This document shows positions 1 to 13,800 of a stretch of DNA of 64,000 nucleotides, in pieces. The notes under the pieces are model-generated. The model worked only from the letters and a program-made list of their open reading frames with translations, searched no databases and was not told the origin of the DNA. The stretch is taken from the NCBI GenBank assembly GCA_914767715.1, contig OU612067.1, positions 6,572,001 through 6,636,000 on the forward strand. Reading direction: 5' to 3'. Source of the DNA: Membranipora membranacea (lineage: Eukaryota > Bryozoa > Gymnolaemata > Cheilostomatida > Membraniporidae). How positions within the stretch are numbered: position 1 is the first letter of the stretch; each line of letters opens with the position of its first letter. The translations under genes and the position numbers were made by a program.

Positions 1-30
1 TCGATAATAATACATGATTCATGATTTCAG

Positions 31-1390
31 GAATTCTCATCGGCAAACAAAACTATGAAGGAAGTGACAGAACTAGCTGAAAAAGATGTGTCATCTCTAG
101 TAAGTATTATCACAGGGTACGGAAATGTTAGCTACTTGGATGAGTCATTTTGTCAATAACTATATAATTGGGGTCTTTTTTAAACATTCAAATAGAGGTC
201 TGGACAAACACATAGCCGCTGTTTTTCAATGCCAAGATGGACAAGTTTTTTGAGAAATTTGGAACAAGGGGAAACAGCTAGTTTAAGCGCTCAGACGGTG
301 GCGGGATGCTGTTAGAGGCATTTCATTATCAACTACTGGGGAAAGTGGTTGATAATGAAATGCCTCTACCAGCATCCCGCCACCGTCTGAGCGCCAAACA
401 TGAATCTAAGTTTAATCATGTATCTCCCTCCCTGGCTCAGGTCCACCTTCCGACAATATACCAAAATATTTATTTTCCTTTGCAGGCGATATCAAGTTTA
501 GCCAGTTATGTGATGAGCGGAGTTGCTATAATAGTCATACATAAAATCTGTACAAAGTTAGCAGAGAGTGGCAGAGCTCTCACATTATTACACAGACTAG
601 TGGCTGGACATATCGCCATGATTATGTCTATTGTATCCGCTATGATTATACAAAAATATAACCCAAGTGAGTCTATAATGCGAGAAATACTAACTTACTC
701 CATTCCATAACGTCATCTTTGATTGTTCTTAAGAAAAAAAAACCACCTCCAAATCAATCAATGGTATTCTCAGATACATTATTTGGGGAAAGATAATGAT
801 CCATTTGGAGACAGGGCAATGTCACAACATTCAAAGATCACTCAGTACACAATGATATCAGAACTCCAAAACATTTGAGAGCTGCACTTCTGTGTCAAAT
901 ACAGTGACAGCTGAAAATACATGAACATGTCCTCCAATCACAAAGTTTGATTGCACTAGGTAAACTTAATATAACATATAACCTACAGCATGGAAAACGC
1001 ATCATTTGGCTTCATAATACATGCCAAGTACATTCATAACATATTTCTTGCTGGTTATTTATAGATTACAACGTGGCTACTTCTATAGGACCGATGCTAT
1101 TGGTAGGACTGAGTAATGCATTTATATATACAGCAGGCTACGAGCTGACGCTAATATCAGCGCCACGATCTATGCAGGGTACAGCTATGGGAATGTTTTA
1201 TCTCATGGATGGTGTCGCTAACATAGCTAATATCCTAGTTATAAATTATACTAATTATAACAACAGTAAAGTGGGCTCACCAGATTATTACTTAGTTATG
1301 GGCGTTGGGGGCGTGGCCTCGATGCTGATAGCCTGTGTTCTACTAGTCCTAGCTGAGAGAAAATACAGTCTAGGTACCAATCGTTTATGA
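31..1390 (+). CDS. POT/SLC15-family proton-coupled peptide/histidine transporter, 3' part
   Basis: Three exons are visible: 31-99, 486-666 and 1065-1390 (stop TGA 1388-1390). Each has GT-AG borders and the phases agree (0, then 1). The gene enters from the left edge, so the N-terminal transmembrane part is outside the window. The last exon encodes a membrane segment, then a conserved block reading YELTLISAPRSMQGTAMG. This corresponds to the Glu...AP-x-SM block of the POT family (SLC15A3/A4-like), where the buried glutamate takes part in proton coupling. Two further hydrophobic segments precede the C terminus. Family members move di/tripeptides or histidine with protons across the plasma or endolysosomal membrane. 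A foldback element (281-399) lies in the intron between the first two visible exons. SLC15 membership is well supported; A3/A4 subtype is inference. Confidence 0.82.
281..399. repeat. Foldback element, family 1, copy a (transporter intron)
   Basis: The arms 283-332 and 346-396 are near-perfect inverted complements around a 13-bp loop. The inner arm carries the family core (GGCATTTCATTATCAAC). Related copies lie at 14652-14753, about 40553-40645 and 47334-47429. No coding capacity, so a non-autonomous MITE-like element. It creates a spurious open frame that starts at 306 and runs into the real exon at 486. Confidence 0.85.
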
Positions 1391-1784
1391 TGAAGTTGAA
1401 TGAAACTATGAAAATATATATTTTCCTTAATTTTTAGCCAGTTATTGTAGCATAATTGTGGGGGAGAAACTAGTACCTTCCTTACTTTATTTATTTTATT
1501 AACCTGTTAATTTCAGTTTTTCATAATTATTGTGTAAATAAATATATTTTTCAAGATAAAAACCAGCGTGCACTGCCTTCAAAATTAGCTGGGGATACAA
1601 AGAATCAATTCAGTAGCTATAAATATGCTGTCACATTCTTAGGCATAAAATTATTACATGGCCTGCACGTTTTTACGCGGGAAGCACTAAGGGGGATAAA
1701 CTGAAACATTACTGCACTGATAATCAACAAAAAATAAGATACGATCAAATACTTGCTATAATAACTACACATGCACAAGCAGTC
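1391..1784. other. Convergent 3' region between transporter and SAC1 genes
   Basis: The two stop codons face each other 394 bp apart. On the + strand an AATAAA-type signal sits at 1536-1543, about 150 bp after the transporter stop. On the - strand TTTATT (AATAAA in antisense) occurs at 1486-1491 and 1495-1500, suitable for the SAC1 transcript. If both are used, the two 3' untranslated regions overlap by some tens of bases. No other feature is seen. Confidence 0.6.
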
Positions 1785-4700
1785 CTATACATCCTTATCC
1801 TTATCCCCACAGAGCTTAGGTCTATCTACGAAGTCAGTTCCATACCACCATATAGTGAGGAGTGATGTGACACTAGCCCCGCCCCAGAATATGAGAGAGC
1901 CCAGCTGCTCCGCCCAGTTCTCTCCTGGCATCAGCACGGTAAAGGTAAACATGGCCATCGCTATCATGAACACCACAGGTAGCTGAAACATGAAAACAGG
2001 CTGTGAATTGTTTGCCTATTGAGGTTTTCATTTGATTATATTTCACACTTACGGTCTTCTACTCATAAATAAAAGTTGGATACGTAAAACTGGTCCCTAT
2101 GTGACTGGAAATAATATGATACATCCAGTTTTGTTATGGCATTAAGTTGTGTAGGCAGTAATAGAGGACTAAATCCCCCATCTGCCTCTTCGGATACTAG
2201 AGGGCATAACTATCTCCGCATTTTAAACTACAGTGGACTCTACCACATCAAGGTGATACAAGAAATCAAGTTGACATAAGACTTACTGCGTAGAATTTGA
2301 GATCACGCTCAGAATTGAGGGGGCAGGTCTTCACAGTACCTTCCTGATCATCCACCAGATGATTACCTACAAATACGTCATTTAGTAAATGTTACTAGCT
2401 GTGTTAATGTAATGGGCTGTCAGAACCCTTGTGCGGGATTTAGAAATTCAAATATTTTGCCTATATTGGAGTTGCTCCCCCTCTAAGTGAAGAAGAGCAA
2501 CTCTAAATGCAGTAAAACCGGAGCACACTTTGTCTTAGTATGAGCCTATGGAGACACAGACTAAAAGTAAATAACACTGTGACATCTTCAGGTTAGTGTG
2601 AGAATTAGAACTCTAGACACAGAATCAACATTGTCTACAGAGCTACCATAACAAGTTCATTTTTCCCACCAATCAAAGAAAAGTCTGTAGTTTTATACAC
2701 ACCTAGAAACAAGTCTATGGAGTCTTGTCTGAATCCATCGCTAAAGTTATTCTTGTAATATCTAATCATAGAGTTCCAGCCGTCGGCGAGCAGACCCCAT
2801 GTAGTCCTCTTCCCCATACGAGTAAAGTCTGTCTTTAGTGCACCTGTACCCGCGTATTGTAACGAGATAGCATCTGCGTTGTCTGCCCAAACTACAATGA
2901 AAACCAAAAGGTTCGATCACAATGTGACCTCATGATGCCACAATACCAATTTGACAAAAATACGATTAGGCAGGTATAAGTCTGTGTACTCTGTAACAAC
3001 ACTTTATAATAGCTGTCAGCTGAGCTCATAAACTTCATACAGCCAGGGTGTTTGAAACAATCTCCCTAATATAGCCTAGATCAGTTTGTTTAGGTTTTGA
3101 GTTGCTTCCCCTGTACTGATAAGCCTCCTTATGTCTGCGAATAATCTAGCGAGGGGAAGCAACTCTGAAAAATGGCAATATGAATCAAACTAAATCAACA
3201 GACAGTCATAAGCGAGACTATCTCGATAATAAAACACACCATTTCTATAGACATAATCGAATGTATTCTGATTCTCGATCCTATCCTCCTCAGTGAGGAC
3301 TCCCAGTTTGATGAGCTGTAGTTTGAGAGCTCGTTTAGCGAGCATTCCTTCCACTACATTAGTCCTGTCGAGACAGTCCATACAGTTCACTCGGAATACT
3401 CCCTTCTGTTGTGTCACCTCGGAGCCGGTACGGTTCAGCGAGAAATATCTGTGAGATAATAAACAGAACTCCAATATGATGTTCCACCTTTCTATTTCAA
3501 GTCCGCCGCAATACATGGGTTTTGTCTTTGTATTGAAAGGAGTGAGACATGTATACCAATTGGTATATAAATCTAGATATACTATTCTATAATTTCATAC
3601 ATCAATGTTTACACCATATCCCATTCCCCACAATTAAAATGAATCCAAAATTATCATCAGACATATAAAGACAGAAAACTAAATCACGTAATCGCCAACA
3701 TAGAGCCTCAGAGATTATGTGTCACGTTCATCTGGCGATGGAGCGACTTGAGATGCTGACTGTACTTACCCGAACTCATCCTGTTCATTCTGTAATCTGG
3801 AGATAAGTACGTCTAACCTGCCCCAGCCATTCTTACCACACTCCTTGTGGAAATCAAACTCTTCGTACCTCACATTATCATTGGCTGCCTTGAGAACCTG
3901 CTGCTGCATCTCATAAGCTAACTTCCCCTCTGATCCTGTGAGGTTCACCTGTGGGACAGCATGACAGAGCGTGAGGAAGTATATGTGGTTGAAATAATGT
4001 ACTCAGAATAGGACTCAAGATGCAACAGTATGAAACAAAGAAAACGCACGATTTTTATACATATATGCGACATGTGAATATTGTCAAAACGGCAATATTC
4101 TCTGAAAATAGTACGGATAAACTCTCAACAATGTTCACAACACCAGGCTGACTGAGAGAGAACTCAACATCAAAATGTCTTGAAAAAGGAGTTTAATATC
4201 ACAGCTATCAGTACTTCATTAGGTATGAGATGACATCTACAGTGAAATATTATACAATAGCACTTACCAAGTTTACTAGCACCTGTTTACCGTAGTTATA
4301 TACTTGACTGTTGAAATGGTTATTGAACAGCTTTTGCTAAAAAAAATTGAAGAGGATAAAATATAATAAGAAGTTTTGTCCTGTACATTGTTCCGGGGAA
4401 CAAGATCTTATGGTAATAAAGCAAAAACCGAAAAGCAACACCTGAAAGGTCAAAATTGATTTGTATTTAGTCAACCAGTTGCAAAACCTGGGGTTAATAT
4501 GGAACTTCATAAAGCATAGGATAAGTTTATAGATACTCACATGATCCAAGTCGTGTATTTTAGGTTTAGGTTTGTACTTTATGTTGACTTTCTGTGACCA
4601 GCTCATTGGAATAGAACCTCTGGTCTACAAGAATGAAGACAAAGGAACATTTATTAAAAGAGAATTCGCAAATACCCAGATAATCATGCACATTCAAGCA

Positions 4701-7430
4701 GATAGTTAAACTGTTGTCTCGAAAATTACGGTAACATTACTGAACATGCACCGCATCCTTGGTGACTTCTAGCGCATATGTCGTTGAATCTGGTTTTGAT
4801 TATTCATCAGCTGGTTTCTTGTGTAATATTTACCTGCACAAATGCACATTTAGTGTAGTCATATTCTATAATCTGTTCTGTCTCCACAAAATTAGCAGCG
4901 TGACCATCAGAGTCCAGACCTCGGACATTATATCTGATAATTTATAATAACACATATATCTAACACGTCAAATATTTATTGCGAGGAATGAAAAAAATCA
5001 AAATAAGTAAAGCATAACCACGAGTTGCTACAGAAGAGCATTCTACTTCAAGTGAGCCAGCATTTAGTTCAATTGCTAGTTTGGAGTTGTCCGTTTGGGT
5101 TACGTTTAAATACTAAAGAGTAACAGTCATTGAAGGAAATAAAGTGATCAATAAAAAACTAGATTACACATCAGGGACTGTATTCAGATGTTATATTTAT
5201 AATAAAGTTCTAAATTTTTAATATTACAAGCCGATGTTTAAAACCACAGACCATAGATGTGCACAGAACACAAAGCCGGGTAGATAGTATGGAACTTTTT
5301 CAAGTCAGATAAGCATAAAACTAACCTGGTACCAGCCCTGAACACACTGCGACGAGATATCAGTACATATGTAAAGTTGTGACCTTTCATAGATACCGGC
5401 TTCACTGACACAAAGCCGCACATAATCGGCAGAGTATAGAGGGCCAGATTACTCTGCTGCTGGAATTCTCTCAGTAGATTGTGATTCCATACAAACCTCT
5501 GGTCTGCTCTCTCAGCTAGTGGAATGCTTGAGAACTCTGCACCTGTGAGATAAATGTAAGAAATTCCATTATTTGACTGCAAGACAGTGCAATAACCTGT
5601 ATCATGAAAAAACCTTCACAATACTATGAAATTGACTGTCGGCATTCACTGTACACATTTGATGGATAAACATAAAGCAATAGGCCTAACACGGGTATTG
5701 CAGCACAGCACAGTACTGTAGCTTGAATTCATAAATGATCCATGAACGACTCTGCCTCTCCCTTCACTGTCACATTGATTTTTTTTCTATTTTCAATGAT
5801 TATCTGAGCATTGTTGGTGTAAGAATTGGCTCAAGTTGCTGTTCATGGTCTGGAGCTGCCAGATGATGAGGTGAGGATTTAAACATCTGATAATATAATT
5901 GGTATATGCTGTCTGCTGTCTGCTGGGACTTACTAGTATTGTAGAGTCTTTGTAGGGTATGTGTGAGGTCATATGAAGTAGAGTAGTAAAGTCCTATAGT
6001 ATCCAAAGCTGTCCTCAGTAACGTCTCATACGCTCTGTTATCATGCTGCTGTAAACGGTAAAAGTAAAGAAGACAATATTGTGTTAATAACCAAAATATG
6101 TAAATGTACATATATATATATTTTCTCTGATTTATGGGACAGATACAACAAATATTATAATGTTGTATTGAAAGACCATGCGCTAGCAGATGGCTCAAGT
6201 AGATGGCTTAGCATGGCCTCTACTGTAACATGAACATGCCACTGCAGAGAATAAATTGTTTTGTATCTGATGCGAGCTCAGCGCACACTACTGTGAGTTG
6301 TCCTCCTGATATCAATGAGAGGATAGCTTGGAACACAAGATGGCAAAATTTTAACACTAGACTCCCTAATGCAGCAAACATCTTGTTTGTTCACGTGTAG
6401 ATGAACACGAAGTGTAAGGTACACATTGAGATTCTTACCTGCTGACTGTTTAGATGAAATAAACCTCTAGCATATGGATAGAACTCTGTCTTAGTTATCA
6501 TCCATATAAGATGACCGTTTATTTCTCCTACTAGAGTCCGATCAGTTATCACCACCAAGTATGGTCCTACAACGAATTAGCGTTCAGAAGAACCTCAAAA
6601 CAATCATATGAAATGAGACAATACCATGTTATACAAGGATCCTCAGCATTTTGTGTTGTTTTTGTATTTCACATTGATCAGGTGTATAGAAGAATAGTAG
6701 TTACCTGACAGAAGTTTGATGGTACCCACAATGCCATAGATATTCTGACTCTTGGAGTTGGCCGGGATATCAACGGTCGCTAAAATTAAAAATATTATTG
6801 TGATATTTTGTGGAAGATAACCAATCCGTTGTTGGCACCAAGTTTAGCTTGATATCTAATATTAATCAAAACTTATCATTTGTGGTGTTGTTTGGTTAGT
6901 AACATCGCTATCTTACTTGGAATGAGTGACATTTCACTGAGAACGAAATATGTTTTTATATTTCAAACAAAATTTTACAGTTTGGTACCGTCTTCTTGAG
7001 AAGTTTTTAACTGGTTGGTACCGAACTGTGATATCTCTACCAACCTCTCAATTGGGGAAATGGCGCGCATGTCAAAAAATATATCGTAAGTTGGTTTTTG
7101 CTCCGTTGCGGAGAACAGCTTCATGGTTGCTTAACACATTGAACAAAAGCTCATTTAAAAATCTCATAATCACCAGCTCAAATACCATCATAATAATTTT
7201 ATTTTATTTTCATACTTTGTACTTTTTGCCAGGTTTTTTCCCTTTTGGAATCAAGCCAAGCGGTTGTCATTAGAATTGCATGAAAAACCAGCTGAATTGA
7301 AACATATAATCAGCCAGAATGAATATAAGTTTTACCGTCTTCCACGCTGAGATCTTTGCTTATTCTATCAATGACCAGAGTCTGACTAGCTTCAGTCGGC
7401 TGTATCAGGAACTTATCACTCAACTCAAAC
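1785..7430 (-). CDS. SACM1L: SAC1 phosphatidylinositol-phosphate phosphatase (nearly complete)
   Basis: Thirteen exons in gene order: 7336-7430, 6705-6779, 6439-6566, 5934-6048, 5326-5542, 4834-4933, 4541-4624, 4268-4336, 3770-3948, 3240-3448, 2703-2891, 2287-2366, 1785-1982 (stop 1785-1787). All phases match, giving about 579 residues; animal SAC1 has about 587, so only the first few codons are missing. The Sac catalytic motif C-x5-R-T is present in exon 10 ([10 protein letters not shown]). Other hallmark blocks are [56 protein letters not shown] and [11 protein letters not shown]. The last exon holds two hydrophobic segments, as in the C-terminal ER/Golgi anchor, followed by FVDRPKL. SAC1 removes phosphate mainly from PI4P at the ER and Golgi. 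Introns carry hairpin repeats. The 5' exon is uncertain (see 8588-8610). Confidence 0.95.
2465..2540. repeat. Small hairpin element, family 2, copy a
   Basis: Lies in a SAC1 intron. A short inverted pair (GGAGTTGCTC and GAGCAACTCT) is followed by AAATGCAGTAAAACCGGA. The 3' portion is recognisably similar to the sequence at 43650-43690, another intron, so a dispersed element is likely. Confidence 0.5.
3098..3170. repeat. Small hairpin element, family 2, copy b
   Basis: Inverted pair GAGTTGCTTCCCC / GGGGAAGCAACTC around a loop of about 40 bp, in a SAC1 intron. The arm sequence recurs as GGGGAAGCAATTC at 43650. Confidence 0.6.
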
Positions 7431-8412
7431 CTGCAAATAATACCAGCATAGAATTAATCAAGATTTAATTGTGAAAGGAGGTGTAAATAAAACTCATGAC
7501 AAGGAGGAGTAACAAGTCTGTGAACTTCTGACACATGTACTATTCCAAAACTACACAGACCTGTTAGAGTACACAGGAAATATCAAATGGTTCAGTAAAC
7601 CCAATATGAGACTGAAGGGCAGCTCAATATGTCACATCACATGACTTTGACCTTTTGTATGCAGTGAAGTGAATGGCACCAGCATGTCTTCTGTTAACTC
7701 TAGATGTTGCCCCCCCCCCCCTTGTGGAGGCTCAGAATGTTAGCTGTATGCTTGTTAGGATACTGTTATTCAAGACCAACCAATAATGCATCAATATGCC
7801 TATGCATGCTATATAATCACCACTAACAGTCCCATTATTGGGAATTGTTACTTGAATATGTCTATTTTAAAAATGTCCATGCTGCAAAAATAACTTATGA
7901 TGGTTGCCCTACTCCAAAGATCTACTGGGCACAAATGACAGAGGGGACAGTATGTAAATGCATAAAAATGTAACTCAGATGTCTGGCGATTTCCTCAATA
8001 ACCTGGCATGTTTGTTTATTGATGACAGTTAGTAGTGACGAGTGTAGAATGTATTAAGATGAAAATATGCTTGTGAAGTTACAATAGGAAATTTGAATGT
8101 GACATCGGTTTTTTAGAGTGACCCTAACCTTTCCATAGAAGCAAGATTGAGGTTGAGGTACAAAACATTGGTGATCTGTGATGTATGTACTGGGATCCAA
8201 CCCCACATCAGATATGTGACACCGAACACTATACACCCATTTTGACCTTACCAGTACAAGTATAACTGAGAACAAATTGTGGGACAAACAGGATTTCTCG
8301 ATTCCCTGCCCTCTCAATTTTAATAGACGGGATTAAAGAAAATACACACTGCTGGATACCAGGTAAATTGCACCATACTTTTCACTTGTGCCATTTGCTT
8401 ATTGTCATTATG

Positions 8413-8528
8413 ATTACCATGGGCCCCTGGGACTTACATGTCTTTACTTTGCCAATGTCCAGTATAAACCACTTGATACTGGACATTGGCAGAGTCAAGA
8501 CATGTAAGTCCAAGGGGCCCATGATGAT
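8413..8528. repeat. Foldback element with GGGCCCC-containing arms
   Basis: The left arm (8413-8465) and right arm (8476-8528) are inverted complements with a few mismatches around a loop of about 10 bp. Shared blocks include CTTACATGTC/GACATGTAAG and TGCCAATGTCCAGTAT. No coding capacity; MITE-like. Confidence 0.8.
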
Positions 8529-8587
8529 TACCTACTATCATCACGGGTGCAAAATAATACAGGGTATTACCAAAGAGTAACAGTTAC

Positions 8588-8610
8588 ATACCAGTGTGTA
8601 GATCTATCAT
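8588..8610 (-). other. Candidate first coding exon of the SAC1 gene
   Basis: The first certain SAC1 exon (7336-7430) starts with one base that completes a codon, so the first exon must end with two spare bases. Reading the minus strand, an ATG at 8610-8608 is followed by seven codons plus two bases and then GTAACT, exactly the phase needed. It would give MIDLHTGM joined to FELSDKF. The ATG has A at -3. The residues do not match the usual N terminus, so this is only a candidate. Confidence 0.3.
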
Positions 8611-10825
8611 GGTATTTTATCCATATTCAATCAATGGTAGTTCAAATACGGTAAGTGTATCTCTTTTCTAGTTAAATTTGGAGTGGAATGCAATTTATAA
8701 TGTACAAACTTTATCGTTACTATTACATTCAATATTGAATTGAATAAATTGATCAATCAATTATGGTTGATGGTGAATGTATGAAATATATGTAGTAAAA
8801 ATACACTGGACCTGGTATTACACAAGGAGCTGGATAGTCTATCTTTAGCTATGTTTCACATACTAAATATTACCAATGAGCATGCTGAGTTGTGACTAGG
8901 AAATATTATAGATCTTGGTTTTTTTCAATAATATAATCATATAGAGATTAATGCAATAATAATCAATATAAATTTATTAGTACTGAGTTGAGTGCATTGA
9001 ATTCCATATATATAGGACAATTCAATGGTTGAGTGATATAATAATAATAAAAAAAATAAGAAATATATATAGAGAGTAGTAAGTCCAGTAGAAGTGAAAT
9101 ACTCACAGCCTCAGAGTGTCATATACCATAGTGTTTGCCATGGTCCAAGAGAGAACCCTTTTCAACTGTTTGTTGGGTTTTTATTACACAGTATGCCTTA
9201 TGGTCCCTGTCAGCTCTGCAGAAATAAATTTACTATTTTTTGGGTTGACGACAAAATTAATTTGTGCAGGCTGAATCTAACTTCTTGCAGGTAATCTGAT
9301 CATGTTATCATATCTGCTAATTACAACCTGCAGCCGTTCGTCTATCAAGCTAGGAACCAGCAGGAAATATGTTCTGGAAATGGAGGTAAGAAAGTTTAAT
9401 GCATGAAAAAAATAAAAAAACAATTTTTAGGTTAGTTTGTTGAGTTGCTGCATGAGTGGTAGATTGCAAACATGTATACTGTTGAGGTATCATACATTTG
9501 AGGAGGGATGCATTGAGAGTATTTGGTGCTCAGGCACTTAGACAGTGCAAACATGGATGAAGAGAATAGTTCATCAACACCATGGCTGACTTATTCCAAG
9601 GAGTTACTCCTACTCCGTCCTTGCTTATTCTAACAGTAACAGTGTATTCTATCTTTACTTTAGTTAGTAGCCTATCAATCAAGGAGTCCTTGATAGTATC
9701 AAGCCTCAAGAGCTAGTTATTCCCACCTGATAGTACTATAAAATAAAGGGGATTGCCACTATTCTTCATTATTATATCAGCAGCAATAATTTGTGATGTA
9801 AATTAAAGTTCTACAATTAATAATGAATTACTTAGTTACTAACTTAGATTAGTGTTTGCAGTCATTCCTCATCTCACACCACCAGATTAAAAACTTACAT
9901 ATTGATTATAATATTTACTAGCAAAGAGTAGTAATATGCCTAGATGCAAACTAAATTGGTTATATTGTCACTCACCTATATATTATAGGCCTATATTAGC
10001 TATAGGACCTGGATATATTGTCAATTTGTGTTGTCTTTGCATTATATAATAGCAGCAAAGCTGATAATAACAGTTCTTTCTACTCTCACCTGTTGACAGA
10101 GCAATTTTCCTCAATTCATTGTTTGTATGCTTAAGTCAAGGAGTATTCCACTCATAGATAGAGTATCCTAACTGACAAGCGCGCTCTCATGTTAACTACA
10201 CGGTGAAAATATTCTTAGGCCATCACTGCTTGCATTGAAGGCATGCTAGTAGTAATTGGAACTGCGCTGTATACTGTAGATCTCCATTGGCCCGACACTG
10301 TAGACTGTCAATGGTTTACACCCACTTTTCGAACTTCCCAAGTCCTGGCTAACCATTGGCATATTTTGTGAATCTTTGAAAGCTCGCCGGGCTACATGCT
10401 ATCCATGTTGCAAAGCTAGAGGCTAGGATTTGCTGTGGTATCGGGTGATGAAGGCGGGACATGGAGCTGTGAAAGGACAGAAATAAATCCCAGTCTACAC
10501 CATCGAACACTGAGAAGAATCTTTTTATCTCTTGAATAACTTTGATACCATCTGGGGCGCAGTATTTTGTCCTGTATTTAGCGCCATACACCTAAAAATT
10601 GAAGAACATTTATTTTTCAATGATTGTTTGTAAACCATGTCCCAAGATTTTGCTTGATGCTGCAGCGCAGTAAATCAAAGCCTCTGATGTTGGTCAATTG
10701 TGCTGTAGTTACATACAATTGTGAGCTTCATTTTCTATAACTGCTATTTATATGTATATACTGTCTCATTTTGCAGAAGAACTCATCCATAAGCATCTCA
10801 AAGTTACAATCCCTCAACCTAGGCA
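8611..10825. other. AT-rich region upstream of the SAC1 and GULP genes
   Basis: About 2.2 kb between the divergent SAC1 and GULP genes. It is AT-rich with TAA/ATA-rich runs near 9000-9080. Open frames at 9094-9294 (+) and 10349-10591 (-) are short and unrecognised. Promoters of both genes, and untranslated exons, presumably lie here, but I see no convincing TATA box. Confidence 0.45.
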
Positions 10826-13800
10826 ATGAGTAAGTTTTTATTTCATAATATATCTGCACATGTCTGTTGCTGTTAGAAATTTATTATTTCAGATCTAAGA
10901 TATTCAGATGGAATGTACAAGGAAAAGTAATAATTGATCCGAAATGCATTGCTCTATGAAATATAGATTCTGAGCAGGCGCTTCTATCAAAAGCAAACAG
11001 AATAGACAGTTGCTGGCTAATAATTGTTTTTTTTTGTAAATGCTTTCATATCATCGTATGATTTATAACTTTAGTGCGTTAATTTAGGAAGCTTGTACTT
11101 TTTAACCATGTACTGTTCTATCCAAGTGCGATTATTCAGTAGACCTACAATGTAATGTTTATATTTACTGTGTCCGTGTAGGTGCGAGTGCTAAACAAGT
11201 GGGTAATAAGAACTGGCCTCACGCCCCGGAGGCTCTACTTAGAGGTAGACTTGTATACAATGTTAAGTTTTATGGAGATCAGTTGGTGCAGCAGGCAAAG
11301 GGTACGGAACCCATAAAAGAGGCGGTCAGAAAAATGAAGGTCAGTTTTATTTACACTACTCAGGCCCTCAGGGTCTGCAGTCAATATTATTAATTTTGGA
11401 GTCTGGATTTAGTCTGAAATTAATTACGTCTAGGTTAATCATATCTAATATGTTGATGTGAATGACCCGTGATGTTGATTCAATAAACAGGGCGGGTAAT
11501 TAGTCCATTACCTTGCATCTCCTGGGGCCAGCAGCTGGTTTTTTGCAACATCACGTAGTTGGAATAACTCATTCGGAGTCTGATACAAATCATATCCTCT
11601 TGTTGTGTTAATTCTCAGACAAGAATAAGTTGACAGCGAGATTTAAAGACTGGCTTTACATTTTGATTGACTCTTCTCATGAATAATTTAATTGATTACC
11701 ATGGGAGGGTGTGTCAAGTCAAATATAAATATAAACCACAGTGAGCCTGTCTAGTAAAGTTAACACTGTGTAGCCTACTAACTACTTCACTGTCTATTAC
11801 AGTCTGGTTGGTTGCCTTGGTCTTGATTATCTTTCCTATGCATCTATACACTGACCGTAATGACAATGCAGGGCTTATCAGTAGATAATGGAGCATTTAT
11901 TATGTCTCTCTTAGAATGGCTAATGATGATATATAGAGGTTGTCTGGAGACCATTCTGTGGTTATATTGGAATTCATCCTTACACATGATGGGTTTCTGA
12001 TACACCACACAGACAATTGTACCCGCTGGTGGTGGTTCTTTTAATCCTTAATCTTATTAGTTTGAACTGAGCACAGGGATTTAGCCACGGTCACATGGCA
12101 TTGAGGATGTGTATCATTCTGACTCTTTATTCCTTCCTAATTAGCCCTCCATACAGAATCGGGTCCTTGAAATTAAAATCCTATAAACTTACTAATCCCT
12201 TTAAACGGTAATTGATTAGAATACGCAAGTGGGCTAAAATTGAAACAGCTTCTATAACACCGCAAATGTCAATTATCAGATCGATGTACGAGAAAATTAC
12301 CTTCTTGCTATGCGTCAATCGCAATGCCTTGACTACGAGGGTCTGTTGCCGTTTAGTTGCCCTGTAGCTGTTAGCGAACTAGAAATAACATTGCTGGCGT
12401 AATTACAGGCTAGAGGAAGTGACCACCCTCGGATTGCTTGTATCATACTCTGTTTGTGATAACACTAATGATAAGATGCTGAACATTATCAGACAGCTAT
12501 GATAGACTTGTAAACAGCTTGAGTGACTGATGTAAGAAGCCAATCATCCTAACCGAAAACCTCCCTATAAAGTCTTATGGTAGAGTGCAGTAAATTTGAG
12601 CGATAGACGCAGTAGAAAATCAGTTCCTTGAGAAGACTCAGCCTGAAGTAAACAGACTGTTTTAGCTCGATCATTTTGATGATGAGTGCCATTTTCCATA
12701 ATGGGAGTGTAGGAGTCGGACTGGTTCTTCAACCCAAGATGATGAGGATTACTACTCAGTGAAACCTCAGAAATTAGTCAGCATTGAGCTGATCCTTATA
12801 GGAAAGCTCTGCAGATTGACCTGGTGTTCCTGGCTATAACATAACCAGTCCATTATGCATAACTTCTGTTTGTTTGTTTCAGTTCAATAAACAGTTACGG
12901 AAGGCTGAGGGACAGAAAGTCACTCCCAAAGTGGAGTTACATATAAATGTAGACGGTATCTCCATACAAGATCCTAAATCAAAGGTCAGTATGGCTCAGT
13001 ATCTGCCTCAGTAATAGTTTCTCTAATGAGTGGACCTGTGAGTAACCTGGCCCGCTGCTTCACCTATCACCTTAGTATCAGGGTAAAATACCATAGATAG
13101 AACTGGTCTTTCGTTTTTCCTGGATTCCCTGATACAGCCATCCCCAATAATCAGTCCATTGCCCAAAGTTAAGTGTCTGCGCGGAACCTGGGAGCATCAG
13201 ATAATTGTTTGTCCTTCACCCCTGCGGTAAACGTCACATTTCCATTAGTCTGTCATGTCATGCCATTAGTCATATGGCACTTTTGTTTATCCCACTCAAA
13301 CTCATCACAAACATTGATTCATCTAATAAACTCATCCATATAGCCCTATTATATTTATAGGTTATTATGACTTTTATAGCAGGAAATGAATATTGATGGC
13401 TTTTAAAACTATACAAATGGATCCATGATTCAAACTAGTCGGCAAGAGCTTATTTAATTGTCTGCTCACAGTTGAAAATAGCTATTTTTCCTGATTGAGC
13501 TGGCAGAATCTTCTCATATTCATGAGCATCCACTTAGAGTATATCCTAGCTGACATCCAGGTGTTTGCAAGGTGCTAAAAGTGGCAGTCACTGGTGGATG
13601 TTGTCACTGAGCAATCCTCTTGTTTGTACACATGTAACAAGGGTATGATAATGTCATCTTGATACGAATGATTGTCCCCTTGATTGGTACCAGTATAGAC
13701 ATTCTATGTACTGATATCTCGGTGAAGACAAGTAATAGGCCTACATACAAACCTGGTCTTGATTTGTTTTTCGCTGATTAGTGAATAAGTAATAGCAATG

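Noticed and set aside
306-485. N-terminal part of an open frame running into the transporter exon
   Set aside because: It is foldback element plus intron. The acceptor at 484-485 and phase define the real exon start at 486.
10349-10591. 80-codon frame on - strand near the GULP start
   Set aside because: No recognisable motif and no splice or phase link to SAC1. Could be an untranslated exon, but not supported.
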